This document shows, in pieces, positions 26,552 to 35,440 of a stretch of 64,000 bases of DNA. This stretch comes from Rhizobium rhizogenes NBRC 13257. Lineage in GTDB: Bacteria > Pseudomonadota > Alphaproteobacteria > Rhizobiales > Rhizobiaceae. The notes beneath the pieces are model-generated. The model worked only from the letters and a program-made list of their open reading frames with translations, had not been told where the DNA came from and searched no databases. The first letter of the stretch is position 1. Each line of letters opens with the position of its first letter. The stretch lies in NCBI RefSeq assembly GCF_000696095.1, contig NZ_BAYX01000009.1:124001-188000 (forward strand). Reading direction: 5' to 3'. A program made the position numbers and the translations under genes.

Positions 26552-28294
26552 TTATGAGACTTGCCTGGCCTGAGCTTTACGGCTGCCACGCATGTATTTC
26601 TGGAACACGGTTTCAAGAATATCCGGGCTGACGGGCTTCAGGATGACATCGTCCATGCCGGCATCGGCGCATTCCTTGCGGTCACGCTCGAAAGCCTGAG
26701 TCAATACGCCGATGATCGGCGTGTGTGTTCCACCTTCCTTGTCGCTGCGGCGGATCAGCCGCGCCGCCTCAAAACCATTCAGACCCGGCAGGGAAATATC
26801 CATCAGGACCAGCTCCGGGCGATGCTCGTTCCAGAGCCGCACGGCCTCATCGCCGCTCGGCGCGATCATGTAGCGGTAACCGAGCCCCTCCAGGATCTGC
26901 GAGAAGACGATCTGGTTGATGTCGTTGTCCTCCGCGACCAGGATCTGCAAGCCGTGCTCTTCTCCGCCGGCCGCGATCTGCCAGTCCTCCACTCCGCCTT
27001 CAGCACTCTCGCCCGGCTTACGGCGGATATTGCGGTTGAAGTGCCGCGCAATCAGGAAGGTGAGTTCGGAGGCGAGTTGCGAGCCGTCCAGCGACAGCGC
27101 CGGGATACTCTGACGCTCCGCTAGTTCGACGCCGCGATTGCCGAGCTGGTTGTCGACGATCACCAGATCGATCTTGACCCCGAGGGAACTTGCGACATCC
27201 AGGAACGCCGCCTCCTCGTTTTCATTGTGGACCGAGCAGGTGTCGAAGCCGTATTTGGCGAGCATCTTCAGCGCGGCCGTTTCGGCGGCGAGATCGCTGG
27301 TCACCACTAGGATCTTGCGGCCGGAGAAATTCTCTGGAACGAAGGTCTCCATGGCCGGAGGGCGGCGCGATAAGGTCTGAAGTGCTGCCATCGGCACATA
27401 GGCGCGCCGGTAGGAGCGGTCGCTATTCTCCTTGATTTCCGAGGCGAGTGCGAATTCGTCGAAATCGGCTCCGTCCTTCGGCAGGTCCTGCATAGTGGCA
27501 ATGAGGAAATAACGGCCGGGCTTGCCGATGCGCTGCTTTCTGGTGACCACGTCGCGCTCGATGCCATCGCGGGAGATCTGCCGCTGGTGCGTGATCGACA
27601 TTTCGCCGGTCTCGATGACATGCCGGTCGCTTTCCTCGAAACGATTGGCGAGGTCGGTGGAGAAGAGATCGGCGCCCTTCCGGCCCAGCACCTCTTCCGG
27701 CGTGGTCTGGTATTTGTCGCTGAAAGCCTTGTTGACTGCGACATAGACCATGTTGCAGTCCTTGACGAACAGCGGAAACGGCAGGTTATCGAGAATATCC
27801 TCGGTGAGCTGCACGCGCTCCATATCGATGCGCCACTGCTCCTCGCGTTTTTTCACCTCGGAAATGTCGGAGAGAATGCAGACGCCAAACCCCGATGGCA
27901 ACCGGCGCTTGACGAAGCGGACCCAGCGATCCGCGCCGAGGCGCTCCGTCGTCTCGAACCGCTCGCGCCAATGGGAGGCAATGCGCTGCGAGATCCAATC
28001 GTCGCGCGTCACTGTCGATTTCGTCTGGCCGTTCGGATGCCGCACGCCGGTATCGAAAACCGCGCCGAGATAATCCCGCAGACGTGTCGACGGTTGCAGG
28101 AATTGCGGCGGGATCGGGAAGAAACTCAGGACGTGGCGGCTGGCAAACAGTAGCAGGTCGTTCTTGTCATAGACGAGGACGGCGCTGGAAAGCCCGTCGC
28201 AGACGGCATCGAACAGCGCCGCCTGCAGATTGCCGTCCGACGGCACATCTTCAGTCATCACTGCAAAGGCTGCCTTGCCAATCTCGGCAGTCAT
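26552..28294 (-). CDS. PAS-PAS-receiver protein lacking a kinase domain
   Basis: About 580 residues from the ATG at 28294; the frame stays open to 28486 and earlier starts are possible. Order: PAS-like domain (about residues 25-140, LVYDKNDLLLFASRHVL), second PAS (about 165-285, ILDNLPFPLFVKDCNMVYVA), a degenerate receiver-like fold (about 325-420, KILVVTSDLAAETAALKMLA, without acidic pocket), and a complete C-terminal receiver: AEDND, LMDISLPGLNGF with the phosphoacceptor Asp, LTQA, LKPVS. No HisKA or HATPase is present. It resembles the ends of a hybrid kinase with the middle missing. Next on the strand is the GGDEF-EAL gene. Confidence 0.8.
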   Translation of the reverse strand: MTAEIGKAAFAVMTEDVPSDGNLQAALFDAVCDGLSSAVLVYDKNDLLLFASRHVLSFFPIPPQFLQPSTRLRDYLGAVFDTGVRHPNGQTKSTVTRDDWISQRIASHWRERFETTERLGADRWVRFVKRRLPSGFGVCILSDISEVKKREEQWRIDMERVQLTEDILDNLPFPLFVKDCNMVYVAVNKAFSDKYQTTPEEVLGRKGADLFSTDLANRFEESDRHVIETGEMSITHQRQISRDGIERDVVTRKQRIGKPGRYFLIATMQDLPKDGADFDEFALASEIKENSDRSYRRAYVPMAALQTLSRRPPAMETFVPENFSGRKILVVTSDLAAETAALKMLAKYGFDTCSVHNENEEAAFLDVASSLGVKIDLVIVDNQLGNRGVELAERQSIPALSLDGSQLASELTFLIARHFNRNIRRKPGESAEGGVEDWQIAAGGEEHGLQILVAEDNDINQIVFSQILEGLGYRYMIAPSGDEAVRLWNEHRPELVLMDISLPGLNGFEAARLIRRSDKEGGTHTPIIGVLTQAFERDRKECADAGMDDVILKPVSPDILETVFQKYMRGSRKAQARQVS

Positions 28295-28637
28295 TCGTCC
28301 GCTTCCTACATCTATCCGATTACGGCACGCCAAAGCTTGAGAGCCGCGATAGCTCTCGAGATCAATTTGTGGAAACATCATGCTGGCATGGGTGCTTGAA
28401 ACAGGCGGAAGCCGGCTCATGAAGAGATGACGGCCACCAACCTGCCGCCAAGAGCCGTATGCGCGCAAAAAGCGCGCCACCTGCAATCATTTCAAGTTTT
28501 CCAAGGGCAACCTGTCATCTTTCCCTTAATCATTGATTAAATTGGTGAACAAAGCCCCCAACCTGAATCGGGTGGATGACGAAAGGCTAATAGCGTTTTC
28601 TCTTTCCAGTTCGTCGCGAATCCACGAAAATGAAAAG
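28295..28637. other. divergent region between the PAS-receiver gene and mutL
   Basis: About 340 nt. The left part is open in frame with the PAS-receiver gene and may be its N-terminus if an earlier start is used; the right part is open in frame with mutL. Promoters of both genes should lie here; none is obvious. Confidence 0.35.
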
Positions 28638-30458
28638 ATGACCATCAAACAACTCTCGGAAACCCTGATCAACCAGATCGCCGCCGGCGAAGTCATCGAG
28701 CGGCCGGCGAGCGCTGCCAAGGAACTGATCGAAAATGCCCTGGATGCCGGCGCGACCCGCATCGAAATCGCGACGGCCGGTGGCGGCAAGGCGCTGCTGA
28801 GGGTCAGCGACAACGGCTCCGGCATGGAACAGGCGGATCTTGAGCTTGCCATCAAGCGGCATTGCACCTCGAAGATTTCCGACACTCTGGACGATATCCG
28901 TACGCTCGGTTTCCGCGGCGAGGCCCTACCCTCCATCGGCTCGGTGGCGCGGCTGTCGATCGCCAGCCGCAGGGTCGGCAGCGCCGGCGGTGCCGAGATC
29001 GCGGTGGCGGGCGGCAAGGTGCTGCATCTGCGCCCGGCCGCGGCCAATCCGGGCACGATCGTCGAGGTGCGCGATCTGTTCTTTGCGACACCGGCGCGGC
29101 TGAAATTCCTGAAGACCGAAAAGGCTGAGGCAGCGGCGATCACCGAAGTCGTCAAGCGCATGGCGATCGCCTTTCCGCAGGTGCGCTTTGTCCTGTCGGG
29201 CAGCGACCGTTCGACACTGGAATTCCCCGCGACCGGCGACGACCGTCTCGCCCGCATGGCGCAGGTGCTCGGCAAGGACTTCAAGGACAATGCGATCGAG
29301 CTCGACGCCGAACGTGAAGATGTGCGCCTCACCGGCTTTGCCGGCGTGCCGACCTTCAATCGTGGCAACTCGGCGCATCAATATGCCTTCGTCAACGGCC
29401 GGCCGGTGCAGGACAAGCTGATCCTGTCGGCTATCCGCGGTGCCTATGCCGAGACCATCCCGTCCGGGCGCTATCCCATTGCCGTTCTGTCCATCACCCT
29501 CGATCCGGCCCTCCTCGACGTCAACGTGCATCCGGCGAAATCCGATGTCCGCTTCCGCGATCCGGGCCTGGTGCGCGGCCTGATCGTCGGCGCCATCCGC
29601 GAGGCTTTAGCGCGCGAGGGCGACCGCGCCGCCACGACAGGCGCCGACGGTATGCTGCGTGCCTTCACCTCCGGTTTCCAGCCGGGATGGCGGCCATCCG
29701 TTCCGAGCGCGCCCTGGACGCCCGAGGCTTCGCCATCGCGGCCCTATCAGCCGGCGGCGACCAACGGATATGGTTTCAGGGAACGGCCGCAAGCCGCCTT
29801 CGACGGCCTGACCATGCCGACCGCCCGCGCCGAGAGCACGCCATTCGTCGAGCCGACGCAGTCAGAAGAGCCGGCCCGCTTTCCGCTCGGTGCTGCCCGC
29901 GCCCAGTTGCATGAGAATTACATCGTCGCGCAGACCGATGACGGCCTCGTCATCGTCGATCAGCACGCGGCGCATGAGCGGTTGGTGTTCGAGGAGATGC
30001 GCAAGGCGCTGCATTCCAAGCGCCTGTCTTCACAGGTCCTGCTCATTCCCGAGATCGTCGATCTGCCGGAAGAGGATTGCGACCGGCTGATGGTGTTTGC
30101 CGATGAGCTGGGCGAGCTCGGCCTTGCCATCGAGCGCTTCGGCCCCGGCGCAATCGCGGTTCGTGAGACGCCGGCCATGCTCGGCGAAGTGGATGCGCAA
30201 GGGCTGATCCGGCAGTTGGCCGACGAGATCGCCGAGTGGGACACGGCCTCCGGTCTTGCCGCGAAGCTCGAATATGTCGCCGCCACCATGGCCTGCCACG
30301 GCTCGGTGCGCTCAGGCCGGCGGCTGCGGCCGGAGGAGATGAACGCGCTCCTGCGCCAGATGGAGGCAACGCCGGGCTCTGGCCAGTGCAATCACGGCCG
30401 GCCCACCTATATTGAGCTGAAGCTCTCGGACATCGAACGGCTGTTCGGACGAAGCTGA
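28638..30458 (+). CDS. mutL: DNA mismatch repair protein
   Basis: A 606-residue MutL. N-terminal GHKL ATPase motifs are clear: LIENALDAGATRIEI, SDNGSGM, LGFRGEALPSIGSV. The proline-rich linker covers about residues 335-435. The C-terminal dimerisation domain has DQHAAHERLVFEE, matching DQHA(x)2E(x)4E, plus ACHGSVRSGRRL and CNHGRPTYIE, so it is of the endonuclease-active MutL type used by bacteria without MutH. The start at 28638 gives the conserved MTIKQLSETLINQIAAGEV; 35 further codons are open upstream. Confidence 0.95.
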   Translation: MTIKQLSETLINQIAAGEVIERPASAAKELIENALDAGATRIEIATAGGGKALLRVSDNGSGMEQADLELAIKRHCTSKISDTLDDIRTLGFRGEALPSIGSVARLSIASRRVGSAGGAEIAVAGGKVLHLRPAAANPGTIVEVRDLFFATPARLKFLKTEKAEAAAITEVVKRMAIAFPQVRFVLSGSDRSTLEFPATGDDRLARMAQVLGKDFKDNAIELDAEREDVRLTGFAGVPTFNRGNSAHQYAFVNGRPVQDKLILSAIRGAYAETIPSGRYPIAVLSITLDPALLDVNVHPAKSDVRFRDPGLVRGLIVGAIREALAREGDRAATTGADGMLRAFTSGFQPGWRPSVPSAPWTPEASPSRPYQPAATNGYGFRERPQAAFDGLTMPTARAESTPFVEPTQSEEPARFPLGAARAQLHENYIVAQTDDGLVIVDQHAAHERLVFEEMRKALHSKRLSSQVLLIPEIVDLPEEDCDRLMVFADELGELGLAIERFGPGAIAVRETPAMLGEVDAQGLIRQLADEIAEWDTASGLAAKLEYVAATMACHGSVRSGRRLRPEEMNALLRQMEATPGSGQCNHGRPTYIELKLSDIERLFGRS

Positions 30459-30541
30459 GCACCAGTATCGTCAAAAGAGCTGGAAAAGTCCGGCTTGGCG
30501 CGTTATGGCAAACAAGTGACCAATATTGAGGACGGCAGCAG

Positions 30542-30772
30542 ATGAATCTTTTTGAGGGACATGGAAACCGCGAGGCGAAGGTTCGCTATCTCGACGGCGA
30601 TTTCCAGATCCTCATGCCGGGGTCCTATGTCGTTTGCGCCATGACCGGCCAGCATATCGCGCTCGACGAGCTGCGCTACTGGAGCGTCGCCCGGCAGGAA
30701 CCCTATGCCGACGTGATGTCGTCGCTCGAAGCCGACAAACGCGCCGGCGTGCTTCCGAACCAGAAGCGGTAG
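30542..30772 (+). CDS. DUF2093 family small protein
   Basis: A 76-residue soluble protein with the family pattern REAKVRYLDGDFQILMPGSY, then ALDELRYWSVARQEPYAD. DUF2093 is confined to alphaproteobacteria and of unknown role. It lies 83 nt after mutL on the same strand and converges with lpxK. Confidence 0.88.
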   Translation: MNLFEGHGNREAKVRYLDGDFQILMPGSYVVCAMTGQHIALDELRYWSVARQEPYADVMSSLEADKRAGVLPNQKR

Positions 30773-30806
30773 TCTCTTTCTCCACCGGAAATAAGGTCGC
30801 GCGGCG

Positions 30807-31910
30807 CTATGGCACCTCGCCCCCCTCATCCGCCCTATTGGGCACCTTCTCCCCGCTGGGGAGAAGGGTTTTTCCAGTCCAACCTTCCCGCAGCCGGCGT
30901 TCCCGTGCCGCGGCGATCGCCCGGTCGATGATCAGCTCCGGCGCGTGAGGGTCATCGAAGACCATCGCGATTTCGATGACGCGGCAGCGTGCCAGGAGTT
31001 CGTCGGCGCGACCGTGGTGGCCGATCAGACGGACATAGTCCTTGGAGGTGGTGACGATCTCGAGATCATCTCGATCTGCAACGTCGAGAATATCGGCGAT
31101 CTCATCCTCTTCCAGATGCTCGTGATCGCCGAAAGAGCGGCGAACCGCGATACCGGCGCCCAGCGTCTCGACCGTGCGGAAGAATTTGATGGGATCGGCG
31201 ATGCCGGCGAAGGCGAGCGCCTTGCGTCCGCGCAGATCCTCCTGCCCCAGCGTCTTGATCGATGCGGAGAAGAATGGCTTCCCGGCTCTTGCCGCCAGCC
31301 GCACGATCCGGTCGGCGGCATTGCCATCGCCGACTTTCAATAGTCCCGAGGTGTAACCCAGCTGCGTCCGCAGCGGCGCGCGCACCGGACCGCCGGGGAC
31401 GAGATGCCCGTTGCCGATGCCTCGCGTGGCGTCGATGACGACCAAGGCATAATCGATGGCGAGCTGCGCACTCTGGAAACCGTCATCCATGATGATCAGA
31501 TCGGCGCCTTCGCGAACCAGCCGCTCCGCGCCATCGGCACGGCGGCGCGCGATCACCGTCAGCGCCTCGCGGGCGAGCAGCAGCGGTTCGTCGCCGACGG
31601 CGGTCGCATGGTGATCATGGGGATCGACTACGGTCGTCACGTCGAGAGAACCGCCATAGCCGCGGCTGAGGAAGCCGGGCTTCAGCCCCTTGGCCTTGGC
31701 AGCGCGGGCAAGCGCCAGCGCCGTCGGCGTCTTGCCGGCGCCGCCAACCGTGAAATTACCGACGCAGATGACCGGCACCGGAACGGAGGCGCGGCGGCCA
31801 TGCACCATGCGATGGCCGGCCACGCGGCCGTACAGGAAGGAAAAGGGCGAAAGCCCCCAGGCCCGCCAATCCGGCTTCCGCCACCAGAACGGCGGTGCTT
31901 CCGATACCAT
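30807..31910 (-). CDS. lpxK: tetraacyldisaccharide 4'-kinase
   Basis: A 367-residue inner-membrane-associated kinase that phosphorylates the 4' position of the lipid A disaccharide precursor. The P-loop is NFTVGGAGKTPT near residue 52, with the N-terminal membrane-proximal FSFLYGRVAGHR. DDGFQS and the C-terminal TTSKDYVRL are also family motifs. The last 20 or so residues (LLPSGEKVPNRADEGGEVP) come from a dispersed repeat lying over the gene's 3' end, which lengthens the protein beyond the usual 330-350. It is the last of waaA-HAD-lpxK. Confidence 0.93.
   Translation of the reverse strand: MVSEAPPFWWRKPDWRAWGLSPFSFLYGRVAGHRMVHGRRASVPVPVICVGNFTVGGAGKTPTALALARAAKAKGLKPGFLSRGYGGSLDVTTVVDPHDHHATAVGDEPLLLAREALTVIARRRADGAERLVREGADLIIMDDGFQSAQLAIDYALVVIDATRGIGNGHLVPGGPVRAPLRTQLGYTSGLLKVGDGNAADRIVRLAARAGKPFFSASIKTLGQEDLRGRKALAFAGIADPIKFFRTVETLGAGIAVRRSFGDHEHLEEDEIADILDVADRDDLEIVTTSKDYVRLIGHHGRADELLARCRVIEIAMVFDDPHAPELIIDRAIAAARERRLREGWTGKTLLPSGEKVPNRADEGGEVP
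30811..30869. repeat. dispersed rhizobial repeat with hairpin
   Basis: A GC-rich unit of the type CCCCTCATCCGCCC...CACCTTCTCCCC common between genes in Rhizobiales. It contains a perfect 10-bp inverted repeat, CCTTCTCCCC-GCT-GGGGAGAAGG (30845-30867). Here it is read through as the C-terminus of lpxK. It is known as repetitive from other rhizobia; only one copy is seen in this window. Confidence 0.65.
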
Positions 31911-32006
31911 GCTCTAATCCCGTCTCGCGTAGGCTGTTGCCCCATACGATCTCAGCAAGGCGGCAACAAAGGGCAGATCAGATGAAAAAGCAAGCCTGTG
32001 CCGAAC

Positions 32007-32735
32007 TTACGCCGGCTGGGCGGCCGGCAACAGGCTTTCCAGCTCGGTGATGTCGTTCAGGCAATAATCGGAGGCGGCGGCCAGCGATTCGCGCGAGCCG
32101 GTGCCCGTCAACACGCCGACCTTCAGGCCCACTCCGGCATTGTGCCCCATGTGAAGATCATGATTGTTGTCACCGACGACGGCAATCTGCACGGGGGCAA
32201 GACCGGTCGCTTTCGCAAAACCGAGCACCATGCCTGGCTCCGGCTTGGTGCCGAAACCGCTATCGTAGCCGGCGATATAATCGACATAATCCAAGAAGCC
32301 GAAGCGGCGGGCCGTCTGGCGGATCGAGCGCTCATTGTCGCTGGAGGCGACGCCAAGCTTGTAGCCCCGCTCATGCAGCCGACGGAAGAACGCGGCGAGA
32401 TCGGTGACTGGCGCGGAGAAATCGGCAGCATGGGAAAAGAGCGCATCGAGCTTTTCCGTCAGCTCCGCCACGTCCACCTTGGAACCAGCGGCAACGAGAC
32501 CCTCCGAAATCTGGCGGGTATTGCCGGCGGCAAGCAGGCTGTCGGGCACGATATGACCGGTAACCGGATCCATGCCGCAGGCTGAAAGCAGATGATCGGC
32601 AAGCGCTGCGTCACCTTGAGCCGCGATGCGGGCAAGCTCGCGATTGACCGGCAACCAGCTCGCGTCATAATCGAGCAACGTGCCGTCCTTGTCGAACAGA
32701 ATGCCCGCGATCGCCTCCAGCTTCACCGCTCCCAT
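32007..32735 (-). CDS. HAD-superfamily phosphatase (Gph-like)
   Basis: A 242-residue HAD hydrolase with all four motifs: FDKDGTLLD (nucleophile and acid Asp), ASSDNE, the lysine of GTKPEPGM, and VVGDNNHDLHMG. The cap is helical, as in phosphoglycolate phosphatases. The start at 32735 has GGGAG 7 nt upstream. It sits between waaA and lpxK, so a role in Kdo or lipid A supply is possible, although it is not KdsC-like in length and the substrate is unknown. Confidence 0.88.
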   Translation of the reverse strand: MGAVKLEAIAGILFDKDGTLLDYDASWLPVNRELARIAAQGDAALADHLLSACGMDPVTGHIVPDSLLAAGNTRQISEGLVAAGSKVDVAELTEKLDALFSHAADFSAPVTDLAAFFRRLHERGYKLGVASSDNERSIRQTARRFGFLDYVDYIAGYDSGFGTKPEPGMVLGFAKATGLAPVQIAVVGDNNHDLHMGHNAGVGLKVGVLTGTGSRESLAAASDYCLNDITELESLLPAAQPA

Positions 32736-32749
32736 GGAATGCTCCCCTC

Positions 32750-34069
32750 TTACCCCTGCGCCATTGTCTTCGGCATCAGCCGCGCCTTCACGGTCAGCGG
32801 ATTGATGTAGGGCTCCAGCCCCTTGATGGTCGCGGCCAGCGCCCCGCGCATCTCATGCACCGCGATGAAGCCGGCATCGATCATGCCGCGCCGCGCCGCG
32901 TCGTTGGTCAAAAGATAGTGCACGCCGCGCGCCAGCATCTCGGTGTCGCGCACCATGCGGGCGCTGCCACGGCGGGCGAGCAATTGATAGGCGTCGCGAA
33001 AATTCTGGACATGGCCGCCCGTCAGGATGGCGCAACCGAGCATGGCCGGCTCCAGCGGGTTCTGCCCGCCTTCGTTCAAAAGCGACTTGCCCATGAAGGC
33101 AACGTCGGTCAGGCGCAGATAGAGGCCCATCTCGCCGATCGTGTCGCCGAGAAAAACATCGACATCCGGCGATAGCACATCGTTGCGGGTACGGCGGGCA
33201 ACCTTCAGCCCCTGCTCGACGAGCATCGCCTCGATCGCGTCGCAGCGCTCGGGATGGCGCGGCACGATGATGGTGAGCTGGCCGTCATGCTCCGTCAGCG
33301 TCTTGTGGACGACGGCGGCGGCATTTTCCTCGCCCTCGAAGGTCGAGACGGCGGCCCAGGTCTTGCGGCTGCCGATCTGCTTCATATAGCGGGCGAGCGT
33401 CGGCGCATCATAGGGCGGCGCGTCGGTATCCACCTTGAGATTACCGGACTTGATGACCTGCAGTGCACCAAGATCGCGGAAGCGTTCGGCATCGAGATCG
33501 GATTGGGCAACGACCAGCGCGAGCTTTTCGAACAGCGCCTCGGAGAGTGACGGATGGCCGCTCCAGCGAGCAAAGGAGCGATCCGACATGCGGGCATTGA
33601 CGAGGATCTGCGGAATGCGCCGGCGCTCGAGTTCCAGCACGGTTGCCGGCCAGATCTCGGATTCGGCGAAAATGGCGCAATCAGGCTGCCAGTATTCGAG
33701 GAAGCGGCTGACGGCCGGCTTCAGGTCCAGCGGCACATATTGGTGGATGACCTCGTCGCCAAGACGTTCCTTCGTCACCTTGGCCGACGTCATCGTTCCC
33801 GTGGTCAAAATGACGTGAATATCGCGGCGGCGGATTTCGCGGATCAACGGAACGACCGCCGAAGTTTCGCCGACACTTGCGGCATGGAACCAGACCAGCG
33901 GCCCCTGCGGGCGGTTGGCGCTGGCATAGCCGGATCGCTCCAGCCGGCGAGAGCTGTCTTCCTTGCCTTTGGCGGCGCGGAACGCGAGATAAGGTCCGAT
34001 CAGCGGATAGATCGCAATGCCGCCAAAGCGGTAGGCACCCAAAGCGAGGCGCGCCCTGAGGCTGCTCAT
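32750..34069 (-). CDS. waaA: 3-deoxy-D-manno-octulosonic acid transferase
   Basis: A 439-residue GT30 enzyme that adds Kdo to lipid A precursor at the inner face of the inner membrane. Family blocks seen: PLVWFHAASVGET, TTGTMTSAKV, FAESEIWPATV, IIVPRHPERC, and GDTIGEMGLYL followed by KSLLNEGGQNPLEPA. The start at 34069 has GGAGG 8 nt upstream. It leads the waaA-HAD-lpxK group and follows DUF4170 and cysQ. Confidence 0.94.
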   Translation of the reverse strand: MSSLRARLALGAYRFGGIAIYPLIGPYLAFRAAKGKEDSSRRLERSGYASANRPQGPLVWFHAASVGETSAVVPLIREIRRRDIHVILTTGTMTSAKVTKERLGDEVIHQYVPLDLKPAVSRFLEYWQPDCAIFAESEIWPATVLELERRRIPQILVNARMSDRSFARWSGHPSLSEALFEKLALVVAQSDLDAERFRDLGALQVIKSGNLKVDTDAPPYDAPTLARYMKQIGSRKTWAAVSTFEGEENAAAVVHKTLTEHDGQLTIIVPRHPERCDAIEAMLVEQGLKVARRTRNDVLSPDVDVFLGDTIGEMGLYLRLTDVAFMGKSLLNEGGQNPLEPAMLGCAILTGGHVQNFRDAYQLLARRGSARMVRDTEMLARGVHYLLTNDAARRGMIDAGFIAVHEMRGALAATIKGLEPYINPLTVKARLMPKTMAQG

Positions 34070-34249
34070 CTCGACTGCCTCCGATCCAAGCTGATCGTCA
34101 TCGATGCCAAATCCCAATTGTTCAACGGCCGAAAGTTCGGCCGATTCTTGGTTCCGATTGCGTCAAAAATACCGTGTGATAACCGGATTGAAAGCAACAA
34201 TGCCCCTCCGGACGGCAATATCAAATATTAAATGGAGCGAAACGCGGCT

Positions 34250-34489
34250 TTAGGATGCCTTGTCCGGATCAAGCAAACGATGCAGATGGACGATGAAATA
34301 ACGCATATGAGCGTTGTCGACCGTCTGCTGCGCCTTCGACTTCCAGGCCGTCAGCGCGGTCGCATAGTCGGGATACATGCCGACAATGTCGAGCTCGTTC
34401 AGATTGCGGAACTGTACTTCTTCGAGATTTTCCAATTCCCCGCCGAATACGAGGTGCAGGAGCTGTTTTTTGTCGCTGGTAACAGTCAT
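34250..34489 (-). CDS. DUF4170 family small protein
   Basis: A 79-residue soluble protein (MTVTSDKKQLLHLVFGGELE..., then VGMYPDYATALTAWKSKAQQ, and YFIVHLHRLLDPD). DUF4170 is conserved between cysQ and waaA in rhizobia; function unknown. The frame is open well upstream, inside cysQ, but the ATG at 34489 with GAGA upstream fits the family. Confidence 0.85.
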   Translation of the reverse strand: MTVTSDKKQLLHLVFGGELENLEEVQFRNLNELDIVGMYPDYATALTAWKSKAQQTVDNAHMRYFIVHLHRLLDPDKAS

Positions 34490-34550
34490 TTTCGTCTCTT
34501 TCTGCTGTCGTCCCCCTCCGCACTTCCTCTGCGGGATTTTGACCCAAACG

Positions 34551-35360
34551 TCAACTGTCTCGTCTGTGGGCAAGCTGGCGCAGGAGCTCCGACAAGTGGA
34601 CAGCCGGTGCGCCGCAGAGTTCGCCGTGGGAGACATCGGCGCGGTTGTAATTGAGCGGTTGCCCTGAGAGGTCGACCAGCGCGCCACCCGCCCGTTCCAG
34701 GATAAGATCGGCGGCGGCCAAATCCCAATCGTGGGAGTTGCGCTTGACGATCGTCCCTTCAAGCCGGCCGTCGGCGACCATGGCAAGACGATAGGCGAGC
34801 GAGGGTACATGCTTCGCCCGCTGGATGGTCTTGCGAAAATCCGGGCTTACTCCGTGAAGTGCTTCTTCGGTGGTGGCCAGCCTATGAACGGCCTCCCCCG
34901 TCCGGTCGGAAACGGCGATAGGCTCGCCATTCTTCAGCGCCGGACCGTCCGTGGTTGCCACGAACAATTCGTTCAATGCCGGTGCGTAGAGCACGCCCGC
35001 GGTCGGTCGTCCATTGGTGACCACGGCGACGCTGACGCACCACAAATCAAGCCCAGACAGGAAGCCGCGCGTGCCGTCGATCGGATCGACGACGAAAACG
35101 GTCTCATGCGCCAACCGTTCGGCATCGTCGTCGGTCTCTTCGGAAAGCCAACCATAGCCGGGCCGCGCCGGGCGCAGGATGGAAGCCAGCGTCTCATTGG
35201 CAGCAAAATCGGCGGCGCTGACGGGCGACCGGCCCTCGTTCTTCCACCAGACCTCGGGCGACTGCCGAAAGAAGCCAAGAGCGACTTCGCCGGCCTGACG
35301 CGCCGCCTCGACGATCAGGTTCAGGTCGCTCAGAGCGTCACCTTTCCGGCTATCGTTCAT
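34551..35360 (-). CDS. cysQ: 3'(2'),5'-bisphosphate nucleotidase
   Basis: A 269-residue member of the inositol monophosphatase family; CysQ clears 3'-phosphoadenosine 5'-phosphate made during sulfate assimilation. Metal-binding motifs are EETDDD near residue 75, DPIDGTRGFLSG near residue 92, and WDLAAADLILERAGG near 215. An inositol or other phosphatase is the alternative. It is followed by DUF4170 and waaA on the same strand. Confidence 0.88.
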   Translation of the reverse strand: MNDSRKGDALSDLNLIVEAARQAGEVALGFFRQSPEVWWKNEGRSPVSAADFAANETLASILRPARPGYGWLSEETDDDAERLAHETVFVVDPIDGTRGFLSGLDLWCVSVAVVTNGRPTAGVLYAPALNELFVATTDGPALKNGEPIAVSDRTGEAVHRLATTEEALHGVSPDFRKTIQRAKHVPSLAYRLAMVADGRLEGTIVKRNSHDWDLAAADLILERAGGALVDLSGQPLNYNRADVSHGELCGAPAVHLSELLRQLAHRRDS

Positions 35361-35440
35361 TCCCAGATTCCAATCTCCGGCTTGCTATGTGCTGGCCATG
35401 ATCCTGTCCGAAAACCACTGCGCGCTTTTCGGGATCACAG

